Source of the DNA: Opisthorchis felineus
Taxonomy: Eukaryota > Platyhelminthes > Trematoda > Opisthorchiida > Opisthorchiidae
Length of the DNA: 64,000 nucleotides
Direction of reading: 5' to 3'
Assembly: GCA_004794785.1 (NCBI GenBank)
Contig: SJOL01003041.1
Span: 1,486-65,485, forward strand
Of this stretch, positions 22,491 through 36,255 are shown piece by piece. Each line of letters opens with the position of its first letter. The stretch's first letter is position 1. The position numbers and the translations under genes are program-made. Below the pieces are notes generated by a model, which saw only the letters and a program-made list of their open reading frames with translations, was not told where the DNA came from and made no database searches.

Positions 22491-25400
22491 GTCCCCATCC
22501 TAGTAGGCGAGTAGCACTGACAGCACCCAAACGTTCTGTAAACTCTTTCATATCCCTCTGCCTCTATCACTGAATTTGGTACGGAAAACAGCACTATCTT
22601 CGGCAAATGATGGTTCGGTACAACGTCTTTATGTCCTTCTTGTCCAATGAAAAACACGATCCGGCCTCGTCAGTGCAAACCAACTGTCAAGTTCGATGAA
22701 CAGATCAACCGCCACCTGATCAACAGCCAACCACCCGAGCTACCAATTTTGTCAACCAGTGATTTAGATAGGACATGGGGACGATGCCAAACAAGTAGGC
22801 GCAATAATCGGTCTACTCTCACTCAAACAAGGAGGTGGTTCTTAAAAAACCAAGTCAAATAGCTCACCGCGACGGACCTCCCTTTTAAACTATGGTTACC
22901 CAAAGTGTGTTGAAAGTAAACGGGATTGTTCAAAATCGTTTGACAGCTGTGGTGCAGATGAAAGACTACGCAGTTGAGCCACCCTGCTTTTAAAAGACAG
23001 GTCGATTACCTCCGCCTGTCAAATTCAACATCATCTATCGATTCATGTGTGGTTGCATAGCCACTTACCTAGACAGAATGAGAAGGCAAGTTCGGCTGAA
23101 AGTGGTGGAACATTTGTCAGTGAGAATGGATCGAACCCGTCAGATGCATAGACATAGCACCGGAACCATAGAGGCACATCATCTATGGTGGTTTGCCGTC
23201 AGATTCAACGTCAATCTAACGACTGAATCTGGCTCGTGTTGAAACTAGTTGGCCTTCGCAATTTTCTGAGGCGATTGCCCTCCGCGAATAGAAGTCAGAT
23301 CTGCCTAAGCAGAAGCAGTTCCTCGTTTTGTTGTTGCTACAATTGAAAGCTGTGAAATGGATATTTCTCCCCTTTTCTCCTCTAGGGTACGCGGCTGATG
23401 TGACGTAGTGGACTAAATCTGAAACATCATGCTGCTATGTTCCATTTTAATGATGAAACCATCCTGATTCGAACGGTTACTGAGTATCAACACTCTGTAT
23501 TTGAGGAGCCTCGAATTTTTCTTACTGCATTTGATGTAAACACAATGTACCATGCTCCACTCCGTTGAAAATACCACAAAAATTATGAAGCCTTACATTC
23601 GCAGCGTAACTTATCTCCTACAACGGCTAAGTGTGAGGTTGAAAGTATTTTCTGATGGATATCAGAATGGGGTAACAGGCGAAAAAAGTGGAAACCGATT
23701 GTATGACTCTGGTAGCCTGATAAATGTATCCTACCTGTTCCTCTTTTTTAATCTAGACAGACAAACCTGTTTACATTTGTAACCACGCCATAAATATACG
23801 AGAAAAAGTCACATTTTATCGAAGATAGGTCATACCCGGTAAGCTGTAGGTTGAGGGGTGTTATTACCAGTGTCAAAAAAAGAGATCAAACTCTGTCAAA
23901 TATTGTTTACCCTATTGCTTTACTATCACTATTCGGAAATAGTTGGATTGCAATTCAAAACTAATTTTGTATTAAGTGAATTCCAGTTCAGTTCAGTTTA
24001 TCAGCTACAAACCATATCCTCCTGGAAACCTTCCAAAGACCGTTAGTGACCCCTCTCAAGAGTATCCTAGTCGTTGGAAGTCATTTCAGAAAACACCAAG
24101 CATCCCATTGATATCTATATGAATTCGATTCACCAGTTAGAGCTGTACCTGTGGGTCACTGAATCGAAACCTTAAAAGCGCACCTCTACCGATTGTCAAT
24201 CTTGGTATAGATTCTCCCCCTTATAACAAACCTCTATTTAATGCGCAGTCAGAAATGTTACGCTCACTCATTGGATCGTAACGTCAGTGATGAACGCCGT
24301 TGTAAAAGATAACTAAGCTGATAAAAATGAGGGCAAACCTCGAATGTGAATTCACTTGCAAACGGGCGAGAGTATAAGAGTAAGTAGCCGCGCAGTTCAG
24401 TAATGAAAGCCCGAAATGGGCAAATGTAAGCAAGGTAATTGTTCGGACCGACAAGTTCGTATGAAAGACTACGCAACGACAAAGCGGAGATAAAAATAGA
24501 CGAGGGTTTAGGGACAACCACACTCATCAAGACGCATTCGGACTTAGTCCCGTTTGGATAATACTCCTGCTGGCTTTATTCTGCACACCATAAACTGTAC
24601 GAATGGCTGACATCCAAATCGGATTTACTGGTCACACTGATCAATCCGTTGGACGTCGGCGCATGGTACGACGGTTATAAATGTTTTGAGCTGAGCCAAA
24701 TTCGGTGCTGCACACAACATTTCGGCGCCGGTGTAAACCAGCGGAAATAAGATTGGCCAGTGAGAGTGCAGATTTGCGCTACATATATTACCGTAGATAC
24801 ACTATATATGAGCACATTTTTTATGCTTGGATGATTGTAAATGATACTACTGTGGCAAAATATAACCTACCCAGACTGATTACCCCAAAACATTTAAAAT
24901 CATCACGTGCTAACCACCTATCGATCCGAGTGAAAGATCGACTTTAATCCAAGTGAAGCCAAGCCAGAGGTCTACTACAGCTACCATTGTCCGTCCTACT
25001 CTAAAAATGCGTACACGAAAATTAACTCGACCCGGAAAGTCACTAAGCCAGATTTAATGAATCCATAAAAAGCAGGACTTATAAAAGCATGAACCGCCCT
25101 TCAAGGCATATGTCGCTAACTTATAGAACAGCAGATCACTGTCATGGATAGCAACACTAAAATTTGCAACTGCAAAAGCAAATGCTTTGAAGTCATGAAC
25201 ATATCGGTGCTTAGAAAAACCTGGCTATCAAAGTAGGAAAACGGGAATGGAGGATATCCTACATTTCAGCTTTACAAGTCCTCAAGCATTCGAACTGGTT
25301 AGAACCGCTGGCCTGAAACCTCTCCAGTATCGGAAATATGAAGCCATTTTTGTACTTTCAATCTCTTCTGCCAAGTCAAAATTTCTATTTGTGGTTTTTA

Positions 25401-27800
25401 CTTCACTTGGAGTTGCGTACGAAAGACAGGGCACAACACAACAGCTCGGTACGTGCGGCACACGAATGATCAACCATAGGTCGTGCTGCTGAATTCAGTT
25501 CCTAAATACAAGCACCTGTTCAGGTGCTGGAAACGCCAGGGGCCCCCGGAAACAACTTGTATTTCTATAACATCGGTTTTCAAAAAGTTCAGAGAGCTTC
25601 AGATCCTCATCTTCAGAGGTTTGCCCTGTCATCACATACAAGTCTGCTTGCACTGTAGTCTTGTACACATGGCCCTCTCGGTCAGTCATTCAGTCAACTC
25701 AAGCAGCAAGGCTCCATGAATGTGATTCTGACCTTCAAGCTTCGGGTTTGGACAAAACTTCCTCCGTAGCTGCTTAATAATGCAGCTTCAGAAATAGATT
25801 GGTCACTCTATAGGCCCCAGTGCCTGTCCTCGTTTTACTGCAACCGTACTCAGAGATGATGTCCTTCAGCATGTTTCTATACTTCGGTATAAAAAGGCTG
25901 CGAGCGAAACTACAGAGAACTTTTGGAAAGAATCCCGGCTGAACAACCGGATTTAAGAGCTAATGTGACGTCCACACCATTATGGAAGGTGTAAAGAAGC
26001 TGAGCAAGAGTTTCGGTCACCTAGGTTTTAATAAAAGTTGGAGGAGTTTATGCTCACTGACAGGTGGCTATCTTGTCAGCAACACCATAATCAAAGTTTC
26101 AAGCAATACCCACCACGTCGAATCCGATAAGGGTATGAAGGGCTGGACAAAAAGTAGTTAGTCGCAGGAAACAGAGGGAACAGGTGCGGGTGACAAATGA
26201 GATGTCACTGAAGGACAAAAAGCACGCTGGCTCAACTGTCCACAACCTCCGATAAGAATGGGCAGTCCGAATTACCATGCTGGTGTATCCCATTTTAAAA
26301 GTGAAACCATTCTGATTCGAATGATTAGCAGCACTGCGCAACACTGACAGGCTAAGAAGAAAGTCCATGTAGTAGAGATTGCCTTACGTTAAAAACAAAT
26401 GACCCAACGTCAAATGCTAAGAATCTACAGATGACGTCACTAAAACATAACAACACAATATTAGCGATAGGAGAACATGGAACGATAGATGGTCGGAAAA
26501 TGGCCAAGGTACATCTGTTCACGCTGTCGAACAGATGCTGCTGGAGACAGTCAGCAACAGTCAACGGTTCCCAGGTCCAAGAATTCCTAGTTGCACGATA
26601 TGCAGCTTAGTCCCAGTATGTCACTCGGAGTCCGTGAGAACGATATCATCATTGCAAATGATGGACGATTCCGCCTGATGATGTGTCACTTTGCATCACA
26701 CTTGAAAACTGCTGAAAAAATTCTACCTTACACATAAAGCAGCACAGGGCTCATGCTGCATACTTTGGATCGCTGGTAAGTTCAACGATCTGGTTACTTC
26801 TCTCAACATCACGGTGAGTGCCAATTGCCATTTTTCAGAATATCGCAGTTTGGAATCGAAAGGAACTAGAAGTTTGAAATATTTGGCTGATTTTCAATCG
26901 ATGTTTGCAACGGACTGCGATGTTGACTGCGAAACCAAGCCCATCTTTCAGCACTGATTCAGCAGAACCGTGAGCCTTTGAATCATCGTTATCAGAGACA
27001 GCAGCATTAGTGGTGACACTAATACTTCACTTCTGTGCAACAAAAGAGTTTATTTATTTATACTTGAACCCTCAAAGTGAAAAGAAGAGAAAAAAGTGGG
27101 TGGGGGATGAACCTAGTGCTAGCCTATTACAAGTATTGTTAGATGCATACACATCCAAGCGCTCAATCAGACAATCTGGAAAGCAACTGATAGCTCAAAC
27201 GCCACTGACTTCGATCATCCACCATTTACTCCAGTGTCTCGAGCCATGCGTAGCAGGGGTGACGAGGAAGCCATCCTGGAAGACGGATTGCACCAACAAC
27301 ACCTAACCTCCTGATAATCTCTTTCACACCCTTCTGTCAAACCGGGCGTTGACCACCTCGCAGTTTGCGTCACTCTGAAGGAGGCAAGGAGAACAACACT
27401 CGTCCTGGCATGCGTAACACAGGGCCGAGCCACCGCGGTTGCGTGTACCCTCTTTGAGGATGGACGGATCCAAGTTCTCTAGGATGGTCTCCTTCGCCCA
27501 GATAGGTTAAACAAATGGACTAGACAGAGGCTCACTGGGGAATTCTCCATCGTCCTTGGACACAGCAGGTGGAAAGTCATGAAGACCAGCAGCAAGATGA
27601 TGCACATTCGGAGACTTCTGAAGCTGAAGGTGGCTCTCTATTCACAGTCCGCTTTCCCTGCAAAGGCCGACAGCCAGGATTAAAGTTAGCAAGTGGCCAA
27701 CTGAATTATTTTTTTCAAATGTCCTGCTCCATGCTCCAAACCTTCTTCGCTTCAGGATACCAGAAATCCAGTGTGATATCTGATGGTTCCACTAACTAAA
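22491..27800. other. Repeat-rich region without a recognised gene
   Basis: A repeat shared by 23410-23490 and 26275-26345 (gaaacca.cctgattcgaa core) is visible. Open frames at 24264-24530, 25247-25492 and 26099-26564 reach 60-90 codons without domain or splice support. A block at 27010-27300 resembles 31030-31200 (both a.cctagtg/gttagcctat then aagcgct/aagtgct.aatcaga), probably another repeat family. Confidence 0.35.
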
Positions 27801-27825
27801 GGATTCCGACGATCCGTCAAACGAA

Positions 27826-28505
27826 TCAAGTGAAACAACCTGCGGACGTTTCCAGCATTTTTCGCATCTTCCATCTCTTCGGTCTTTCGGATGCAACAAC
27901 CTCCCCTGCCAAACGACTTCGGCCGTTCCGGAAATTGGTACTGAAAAGGAACCGTCCGTGATAAAGACACATTTGTAGCAGGCGCTTTCCGTTATACGTG
28001 AGTCTATCCTCCAGTCTAAGGTGATCACCCATTTGGGCCTCAGTAGGTCGAAACCTGCCTACCTGAGTGTTCATCCCACCAACAACCAAAGCGATGTCTG
28101 AGCATTTACCACGCATCATAGAAACTGTCCGTGGTAGATTCAGAGCTACAGTCCGTTGGGGCGTAGGCAGACACAATAAACAGGGTACGATGGACCTCAG
28201 TTTCTCAGGATTCTTTTACAGACGTCTCCAAGTAGAGACGCTTCCGCTGGATGGCTCAACACAATACTCTTTCCAGCAAATCCAGCTACGACGGCGTCCG
28301 CGTCACGAGAGGTGCACAGTTGGAGTATGGAAGGGAGTGAGGGTGCAGTCAGTTCAATTACAGTACTTGCGTCCTATATCCTCGTATCTGAGAGACGACA
28401 AACATCAATGCAGAGGGAATTCAGCGTACGAGCAAGAGCCACCTGTTGTCCTGCTTGCTTAAGTGTGCGAACATTAAAGGTGGCTAAGTGGACAGGCTTA
28501 CAGAC
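27826..28505 (-). mobile_element. RTE-class endonuclease domain, degenerate
   Basis: On the minus strand, starting near 28505, the reading is FNVRTLKQAGQQVALARTLN then LCIDVCRLSDTRI and DASTVIELTAPS, the start of the apurinic-type endonuclease found in RTE elements and often annotated in flatworms as craniofacial development protein 2-like. After shifts the 28176-27826 frame gives GGMNTQVGRF, YNGKRLLQMC and FLFSTNFRNG, matching the family blocks 'GDFNA.VG', 'NG.RLL..C' and 'L...T.FR'. GDFN is changed to GGMN, losing the catalytic Asp, and stops interrupt the frame, so this copy is inactive. Confidence 0.8.
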
Positions 28506-31500
28506 AGTAGGCAGGCTTTCGGGGTTCGAACACATACTTCGAAATGTTTAGGGTTGTTAGTGAAGTCGGACACACAGAAGCTGCAGCTGATCGTGATGCA
28601 CGGCGGACAAAGCCGTCGGTCCTAGTGCTGGGACCTGTGGAGAGAGTATTCAAACTGGAATGGGGTAGGGTATAAAAGGGAATACGTAAAACTGTAAGCA
28701 GGAAAGCATCACCATTAGCATGTTATCGCTTACCCGCCCTGCTGTGTGCAGCGAGGCGACCCGGCTCATGACACCACGTGACGGCCGATGTGGTATGACC
28801 ATATTTGTGGTTGTGACGTTCATGATTGTACGCAGGCTGGGCTATTTCCAGGGTGCCCACACCTAGATATGAGAACACTTAGGGCCATTTGGCACGAACG
28901 TTTCACTGCAAGGAAGCAGGTGGGTGCCGGCATACGACCACAGTAGTAAAAGGTTTTGAAGAGAAAGTCCTGTGCCTGTTCCAGTTCCAAATCTGGAAGA
29001 CCGCGAGACTGCTCATCAGACTTCCATTAACTGAACAGTGTGGTATGAGAAACTCTGCAGGTGTCAAAGTGACGTCCCCCTGTATATCTCAGTGGGTCAC
29101 AAGTCGCCACACCACGATAAGGTCCGGTCTCTGGGTTCACTAGATCGTGGAGAGGAAATCCAACGAATTTTACTGGGGACAGATGTTCAGAACGCTGTGT
29201 AACGGTCCAACAAACAGCAGGATGATACGACAAGATCAGTTACCATTCAGCAACCACCTGGCGAATCTGCCCCGGAAAATCTCGCTCCACAATACCGGAT
29301 AACCTTGATTTCCTTTGTACTATTGCTTACGAAAGAAGACTAGTTCATTATCTCTAATCATGGTTTGGTGAAACTGTTGCCTGTCTTTAAAGTACAGACG
29401 ACAAATCTCAGATGAATCTCCCACCGACACTTCTATGTGTGCAAATGGGTTGTCTATACAATTTCCGGCTGGAAAATATCCTATGAGTTTGTGAAGGGAG
29501 TTACAGGAAACTTACAAGGTCTCACTCAACCTACACGTGATTATATAGGCGCTGTTCTCAGGGTTCAATACCTCTCACTTGAGCGCATCTTTTACAGGTA
29601 CTGGATGAAAAGCGTATTTTCCTTTGAGTGAAGCAATGATTACACACATACACACTCACACACCTTCCGCACCCGATCAAGCGGTACCCTTACGGACTTT
29701 ACGGGCACATTGGTTCCAGCTGCTACAGTTTCGATCACCGGAAAACGGGAGAGTGTTGGGCATACAGCCAATCCTTGGAGGCGATGACGTGTCCAATTTG
29801 TTTGGAAATTGAGTAGCTATGCTGAAAACAAAATGCCTTTTGTGGTTAGGACATACCAAACTGTGCAAGCCGTTGTTACTGACTGTAAAACAGCTGTAGT
29901 GGACCTGACTTGTCTAGCAAATAAACAGAAGCTCTTTCATATGCACTCATAATTTAAGTCATTCTTGTTTGCGAAGCAGTAACACAGCATCTGATCTTCG
30001 TGTTTCCTGTTTCGGCTTTCAGTGAAATATAGATTGCCCCCATCTTACACGGGGACGATTAGTTGATCAGTTTTAACCGCAGACCGTATGTTAATTGTGG
30101 TACTTCTGACATGATGTGACTGAAATCAAACAGAATCCTTGACTCCTCATTCCACAAAGCTTGTGTGGTTTGTCAGAAGTTTAATTTTTATAAATTGGGC
30201 TCTGCAGGCGCCAAGACATACTAAATAAACATAAGCCTGCGGGTGGTTGCTGCTGTAACGCATGCGTCGAAGACATCATCCGGCAAATGGAATAGAGAAG
30301 CTGAAGTTATTTCATACTGCTATGACTATTGTTCCCCAATCTCGTGAGCTAAGAAGGCACCTTGGTTGCAAAAATGTAGACGACTCTTGTGATGACCAGA
30401 TGGTTGTAACTGATCGGAAGAGAATTTCACACTGTGGCGCAAACGAAAGAAGTTCACAACATCACAGGCGAGATATACGAGCTTAGCTCGAAACATCTTA
30501 CTTTATTATTTCAGCATTGACTACATTACTTGCTTTGTTAGAAAAAGGGAGGAAACTCGTCTAGAGAACAATGAAACTAGCTGACCTAACAGCTCTCCTG
30601 GTTGTCTCGATCGGCTGACCCGTCTGTCATGACTTCTCGCTTGGAACCAGGAGGACAGTTTTTGACCCGTTGCAGGTGGTTGCGGGATTCGTAGAATTTG
30701 CATTCAATGTTCACTCTCGTTCGAAGCATCTTCGAAATGTCCTGTTGCAATCGGTCCTGTTCGTCCATGCCAATGGAGCTAGCTGGATGTGATATGTGTG
30801 CCAACATTCGTGAAAGTGTTGATGCTTGCCGTGACATACTGGCTATTTCCTTCTTGGGATAACAGTATAATGGGAAGGATGCCTCTGGACGGCTGTACCA
30901 GAAGTGATTAGATGAGAAGAGTTTCAACTTAAAAGCAATTTTTGCAACCCAATAGAAGAAAGCAACCAAAAGACAAAGAGTCCTACCGTGTTAGAGAGAT
31001 CGCTGATGAGTCAGCTGCTCATCATCACCACTGTCCTACAATCACAAAGTTTTGTGGCCATATTTAAAGCCATAAAATAAAAAGGAGAGAAAGAGTGGAT
31101 GAAGGAAGGACGTGATGTTAGCCTATCGCAAGCATTCTAAGATGTCTTCACCTCCAAGTGCTAAATCAGAAAATCTGACTTTACGAACGCTGCTGATTAG
31201 CCACCTGCCAGGATACGCGAAAACAGCAGCAGAAACCAGCTCCAGAACAATAATTTGAGAGTAAAATTTTGAAATTTCGTCTTCTTATCTATCCACTTTT
31301 GCCTAGGATGTCGTGGCTGCCTCTTCGGCACTGTTCCTGATAGCTGGTACAACATGATGGCAACGCAGAACAGTTTGTCATCATCCATTTCCTTGGGTGG
31401 ATTCTTCGTCTCCGATACTTAAATACTTTACTCTACGGTGACTTCCGCCTGGAGAAGGATAAGTCAGTCGTAGGAATATCTCTCGAGTTTCTGTTACCAA

Positions 31501-31665
31501 TCAATCGCGCTCAGCAGCCAGATAGAATCCAATACTGTTAGGTATAGATCACCGCAGCCAGAATACTTCGTAGTTCTCTAAGAAACTGGCTCCGTCTAGA
31601 GAGGTTGGTACCGATGTGTTCTCCGGATCAGAGTTCCCCTGTAACATCTGTTTATCCCGTTTCAG
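28506..31665. other. RTE 5' flank and unassigned sequence
   Basis: 28560-28800 lies upstream of the RTE endonuclease. The plus frame at about 29660-29813 has a Cys-containing stretch (YGHIGSSCYSFDH) that vaguely recalls the start of a C-type lectin domain. The minus 127-codon frame at 30586-30969 looks like a possible terminal exon (acceptor cttctggtacag, then RPEASFPLYCYPKKEIASMS), but no partner exon was confirmed. Confidence 0.25.
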
Positions 31666-32099
31666 ATGTTTATTCACTACGCACCTCTGTTCATTCTCAT
31701 TGCTGCTTTCCGACTAGCTTCGACTGACAACTACCATGTGGGGGAGTGGCTGTGGAACTATTATTGGAACTCTTTTACCGTCACAATACCATCTAGGGAG
31801 TTTGGTAAGTACCAAAGTGTTGATACATTTATTTATTCATGGAATGGCCTCCTCTTCCTTGGCATCCTGCTCAAACAGCAAAAGGTCAGAAAAATTGGAT
31901 TGGGGTGAATTCGATTTACAGTTACCACAGTGCTCTCCGAACATACTGTACGGACAGTTTGACTCATAAAAACAATTTAGCCACTTCTGCTTTTCAATCC
32001 AAAACCCATATTAATTCTGACGCCATGGTTCAAACTGATCCAGTTGCTGAAATCGCTGTCGAAACGGACATGGTTATGTGCACCTTATCGGTGCTCTAG
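31666..32099 (+). CDS. Two-exon gene for a small predicted secreted protein (119 aa)
   Basis: Exon 31666-31804 starts with ATG directly after a strong acceptor (tttatcccgtttcag) and ends at the consensus donor TTTG|GTAAGT (phase 1). A 74-bp intron with a pyrimidine-rich end (cctcttccttggcatcctgc, then tcaaacag) follows, and exon 31879-32099 continues in phase 1 to a TAG. The product begins MFIHYAPLFILIAAFRLAST, a good signal peptide with likely cleavage after RLAS. Next come an aromatic stretch (EWLWNYYWN) and, near the C-terminus, an acidic region with two Cys. No membrane segment follows, so it is probably secreted. I recognise no family. The acceptor abutting the ATG suggests either a 5' UTR intron or spliced-leader addition, both known in flatworms. 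No AATAAA was seen downstream. Confidence 0.4.
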
Positions 32100-34379
32100 T
32101 TGTAACGAAATTAACTTGATTATCAGAAGGTGACAAGCACAAAGAAATGTCTGTTTTATCAGAATGGTGATGATTACGATAGTTAGGTGCGAAAAGTGGA
32201 ATAAGCCAAAAGTGATTTATCGTTTGGCGACAGCTGTTGAGAGTTCCTGAGTGAAGTTCCGGACGTGGGACGTGTTTTCTCTGTAGTATAGCTGCTACAC
32301 GTGTTCCGCAGTTGCCCGTGGAGACTTGTGGAACTCGGTTGACTTCCTGTCCTGTGCTCGTGTGTGTGTGTGTGGTGGTGGGCCAAGTTGCATGCCTATT
32401 TATTGTGTGCACATGACTTGTTTCCACTCGTACCAGACGGTACAGACAGTCAAAGGTCAGATGAGCCACATTGTGTGGCGTGATTTGTGCGTGTAGGAAA
32501 AAAATGAGTTCCGTGGTCTAGTGGTGGCTGTTTAAACTGTCTCGTCGGGTATGTGGGTGAAGGGATACCTACAACCTGACCATGTGGGGTGCAGTAATTT
32601 CGTAGCAGAATTCCATTCGCCGACTGGACTTACTGAAAGCGGCGGAGTTCCATGGCTTCTCACTATCCGGTACAACCTAAATGAACTGAAAACACGGTGA
32701 TGGCGATTGGCGGATGTCGGCCAAAACTGGTCTCTTCTGAAAGGCTTTGTGTATTCAATGAGAGGCGGCTGTATTTCCCGCTGCACTTTATGATCTTTGC
32801 CCTATGTGAGTTTCTTCTTGTGTCCTAGGACTTTGCGACTGCATCTGTTCCTTTCTTTGGTGGCCCGGTGACTCCGAGGTATACGGTGAACACTGTTGAC
32901 CGGAAAGACACTCCTTCGACTGTGCCGCATTCACCGGATGAGTTCCAACCAAGGCGAAACACGTGGAGCATAGTTTTATAGAACTCGCCACCCTCTCCTT
33001 TTCAGTTCCTTTCTTTTTCTTTCTTTCGAAGTTTTCATTCAACACTTACTGACCTGATACCAATGGGTGAATGTGCACAGAGCAAGTTCAGCGAACAATT
33101 TTAACACTAGAAAGCCGTATTTATCAAGCTGATGATGAAGAATTTTATTTCAAACAAATGGAAACTTTGTAGACGCTTTCCTTGTTCTGCCCAAATTTTT
33201 CGATTCCCCTGCTTCCTCCAGAAGCAATGGCTAAACGGTGGTCGATTCACCTAATAAAGGATGAATTAGTGTCTGCTTCCAAATCTGAAGTCTAGATAGA
33301 ATTTTTTTTCAAACAAATGGACATACCATTGGAATTATTGAGGACTTTGACCCGTCTTTGCACCAGTTTGTGGCGCCGAAACCTAACAGCTTCAGGTCTT
33401 CTTATGTGAGGCGGAATCTTAATTGTTCGTCTGAAAGCATTGTGTATTCAGAAACCACATGGAATGTCGCCGTCGGAGCATTTGATCGGAGCAGTTGCGT
33501 GGGTGCAAATCGTAGAATAAGTTACCCTAGTCATACGTCTGCTGCATGCGGCTACACCCGTGTGACCGACATTGTAATTACATTGTACTCCCAAAAGTGC
33601 GTGGGCATCCTGACAAGGGAAACCAACTGGCGAACGACAGCTTATATGACAGCTAGTTGGCTATTTGAGTTGTGACAAGAGACGTCGGGTAAAGATTGAA
33701 AGCCGTTGTAACAAGCTGGTCCGATACCAAGCAAACACACACGTGTATCGTTTCTGGTCATTTGTTCTTTCGGTGTCTATGCTTAAAACACCTCAAACGG
33801 ACATGTTTCGTGTCACTCGTTTTGTATAGTTTACCCCAAATCATTTTCCTTTGTAGTTTTGTTTTGCACCAAACCCACCACTGTTGTACGTCAAGTGGTC
33901 AACGGATTCGAACGAAATTCCGATAGCCTACGATGACCCTCTTTCAGAACAAGACAGCGACGAGATATAGATGTTTAAATGTAAAAATCAATGAAAAACT
34001 AATCCGGTACTCTACGGCTAAACTGATATGTGCAGTTTGGTGTGGCGTCAAGGAATCCCAGAATAACATGAGAATAAACGACTGATTAGAGCACTTTCAC
34101 AAGATCTAAGGGTGGCAGTTTAAAAATACATGTTGTCCAAAGGCCTTCATTCAGGAAGATAACCAGAGTAAATAGCCAGGCTTCTGGTTACTTCTCTGTC
34201 CGAACGTACAACTCACCTCTATGTCCAAACCAGGGGTTTGGAGGTCAACGTTCACCTTTTTTGCAAACATAGTAAATAAAAGTACATGGGTTATTGGAAA
34301 GTCTGCAACGTTTCAAGCTTTCGTAAGCAACCTTAAAAGTCATCCCACTAAATGTTAATCATTTCTTAGCGACATACAC
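32100..34379. other. Unassigned sequence
   Basis: 32180-33045 has long overlapping minus frames of low-complexity type (for example a HTHTH tract from a GT repeat) and a plus-strand tRNA-like A box near 32510 (ccgtggtctagtggt). A plus frame at 33300-33675 lacks a clear acceptor. No gene is called. Confidence 0.25.
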
Positions 34380-34545
34380 TCAATTTGCAAATCAATTTGG
34401 TTTTGCGGGAACCCAGCTGAATCTCTCTTTTTTCATGATGTTTTCAAGCAACTGAATATGCTGCACCAGGCCGCCTCATATTTCAGTTGGTACGATATTC
34501 GGGATATCGCGATACATGTATAGACGTAATACACTTCTTTTATGT
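34380..34545 (+). repeat. Dispersed repeat R1, copy
   Basis: Holds gaacccagctgaatctctc, caactgaatatgctgcacca, catatttcagttggtacgat and atgtatagacgtaatacact in the order of the R1 family. Confidence 0.7.
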
Positions 34546-35082
34546 ATTTTTTCAGCCTCGTGCGTAGTGCTAACCAGGCTGGCCCTTGGAGGAGCCTGGC
34601 TTGCGAACCTCAACGCATCCGGTGAGTGTTTATTAAACTACTGCCTGTAGTTTAGTCCAATCGCGAACAAACTTCCAGTCACATCTAGTGCGAATTATCG
34701 TATACAGTAGAGCACCCTCAAAAGAGGATCCCTTGAAAGGAATATCCTGCTGTTACGGATATTTTTCAAGTCCTGATGATGTTTATTACTTGACTTCATG
34801 TAAGACTAAGGATGTTTAAGTGTGGACATCAAGCGCAGTCCGACGAGGCAGAAAACCACATAAAGTGATGGAGTTGTCCACCTGTAGCCTTCTTTTTATG
34901 CATTTCAACTCGTGACTTTGCAGGGTCGATGAGTTCTAGTTGCTGACGCACTAGCGACATTTTCTAATTTGGCAACAGGTCGTCAAGTATTTTATGTGAT
35001 CACGCGACGGCCTACAAAGTGTATATCTTGTTTCGAGTGACCGTGTGGTAGTGCTGCTCAAAATCTCTTTGGTTCATTCTAG

Positions 35083-35484
35083 TTAGCATGCATTCCACAT
35101 GCATTCATTCACAAAGCTACCGGACGCACCCACAAACAAGCTGGGCAAGTGGCCGATTTCGAGTCTTTTTATTTAAACGCTGTGAGGCGTGGTGTCATAA
35201 TAAGTACAAAAAAGCCAATCAGAAACTCCATCGAACTTACACCCTTGGGGCCAACCGATACCGTTCTTTCTTTTGGACAGTTCTCTCAAATAACGATAAC
35301 TAAGTCTGAAACGTCTCCATTAGTTGACGCGAAGTTGTTGTCCCGCTGTTCCACAACTAATGAAATTTATCGAAACGAACTAAATCGCCTTACTTCGGAT
35401 TTAATTTGTCAACAGTGTGTGTGTGTGTGTGTGCACTTAGTGAATAACGGTGATTGTTGCTGCAGTCAACTCGGTTCATTTTAA
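35083..35484 (+). CDS. Candidate exon, unidentified
   Basis: A plus-strand frame of 133 codons follows an acceptor (tggttcattctag) in phase 0: LACIPHAFIHKATGRTHKQA, continuing through TDTVLSFGQFSQITITKSET. It runs into a GT microsatellite (about 35415-35433) that offers several GT donors, or ends at a stop at 35482-35484. The frame is at the length where random frames become uncommon. Without a confirmed neighbour exon it stays a candidate. Confidence 0.25.
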   Translation, partial: LACIPHAFIHKATGRTHKQAGQVADFESFYLNAVRRGVIISTKKPIRNSIELTPLGPTDTVLSFGQFSQITITKSETSPLVDAKLLSRCSTTNEIYRNELNRLTSDLICQQCVCVCVHLVNNGDCCCSQLGSF

Positions 35485-36255
35485 CTTCAGCATCATCTTT
35501 TGAGGATGCTCCCTTGCTTCCTCAGAGTAACCTGATCGATTTGTACCGACCAGTTTGCCACAGCATGCTCACTCACCGTAAGCCCTATTAAATTGTTCCA
35601 TAATTCAGGGATGTCTTCGCTATTGGGTATTACAGTACACCATCATGAGTCATCCTGGTTTCCACGAACATCTCTCCTATTGCCCCATCCTAGAGGCTCC
35701 AGCTTCGGTAGGAAGAAAACAGCACCCTCAAATGCCTAATAGGTGAGAAGCAAGAAACTTCAACCGTAGAGCCGAAGATGCATTGGAGTTTGATGCCTAG
35801 AACAGAAGATGTTCGAACAGATTTCTGATCAGTCCATCACTCCTTTTCACTACAAGCGTCTACCCTCCTTGGCATTCATAGAAATTTGCAGCTTGTATAT
35901 CCTTCACCACAATATCTCGGGCATATGGAATAAGAGAAAAATCTGGGTCTCCAGCTGGCCAGTTCGGTACGCAAATATACCGAAATACAAACTAGGTGTT
36001 CATCAGGAAGGTGAGGTGAAATAATGCAATATCATGTTGGTATACAGTGTCTCCACTCAACTTTCAGCTATACTTGGGGGTAGTCACATATGTTGAAACT
36101 CACATTCCCACTGAATACAAACAACTAAGCTTTCACGTCGACAAATACTGCATTCTGTGCTACTAAAAAGCGGTCAGTGTGTAAAAGGCTCCCTGTAGGC
36201 GGTCATGACAGTTTTGCCCCAGTCAGCCTGGATCACTTCAGCTCTTAATTGAGAA

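Noticed and set aside
32074..32469. 131-codon minus frame with HTHTH tract
   Set aside because: Built on a GT microsatellite; low complexity, no homology recognised.
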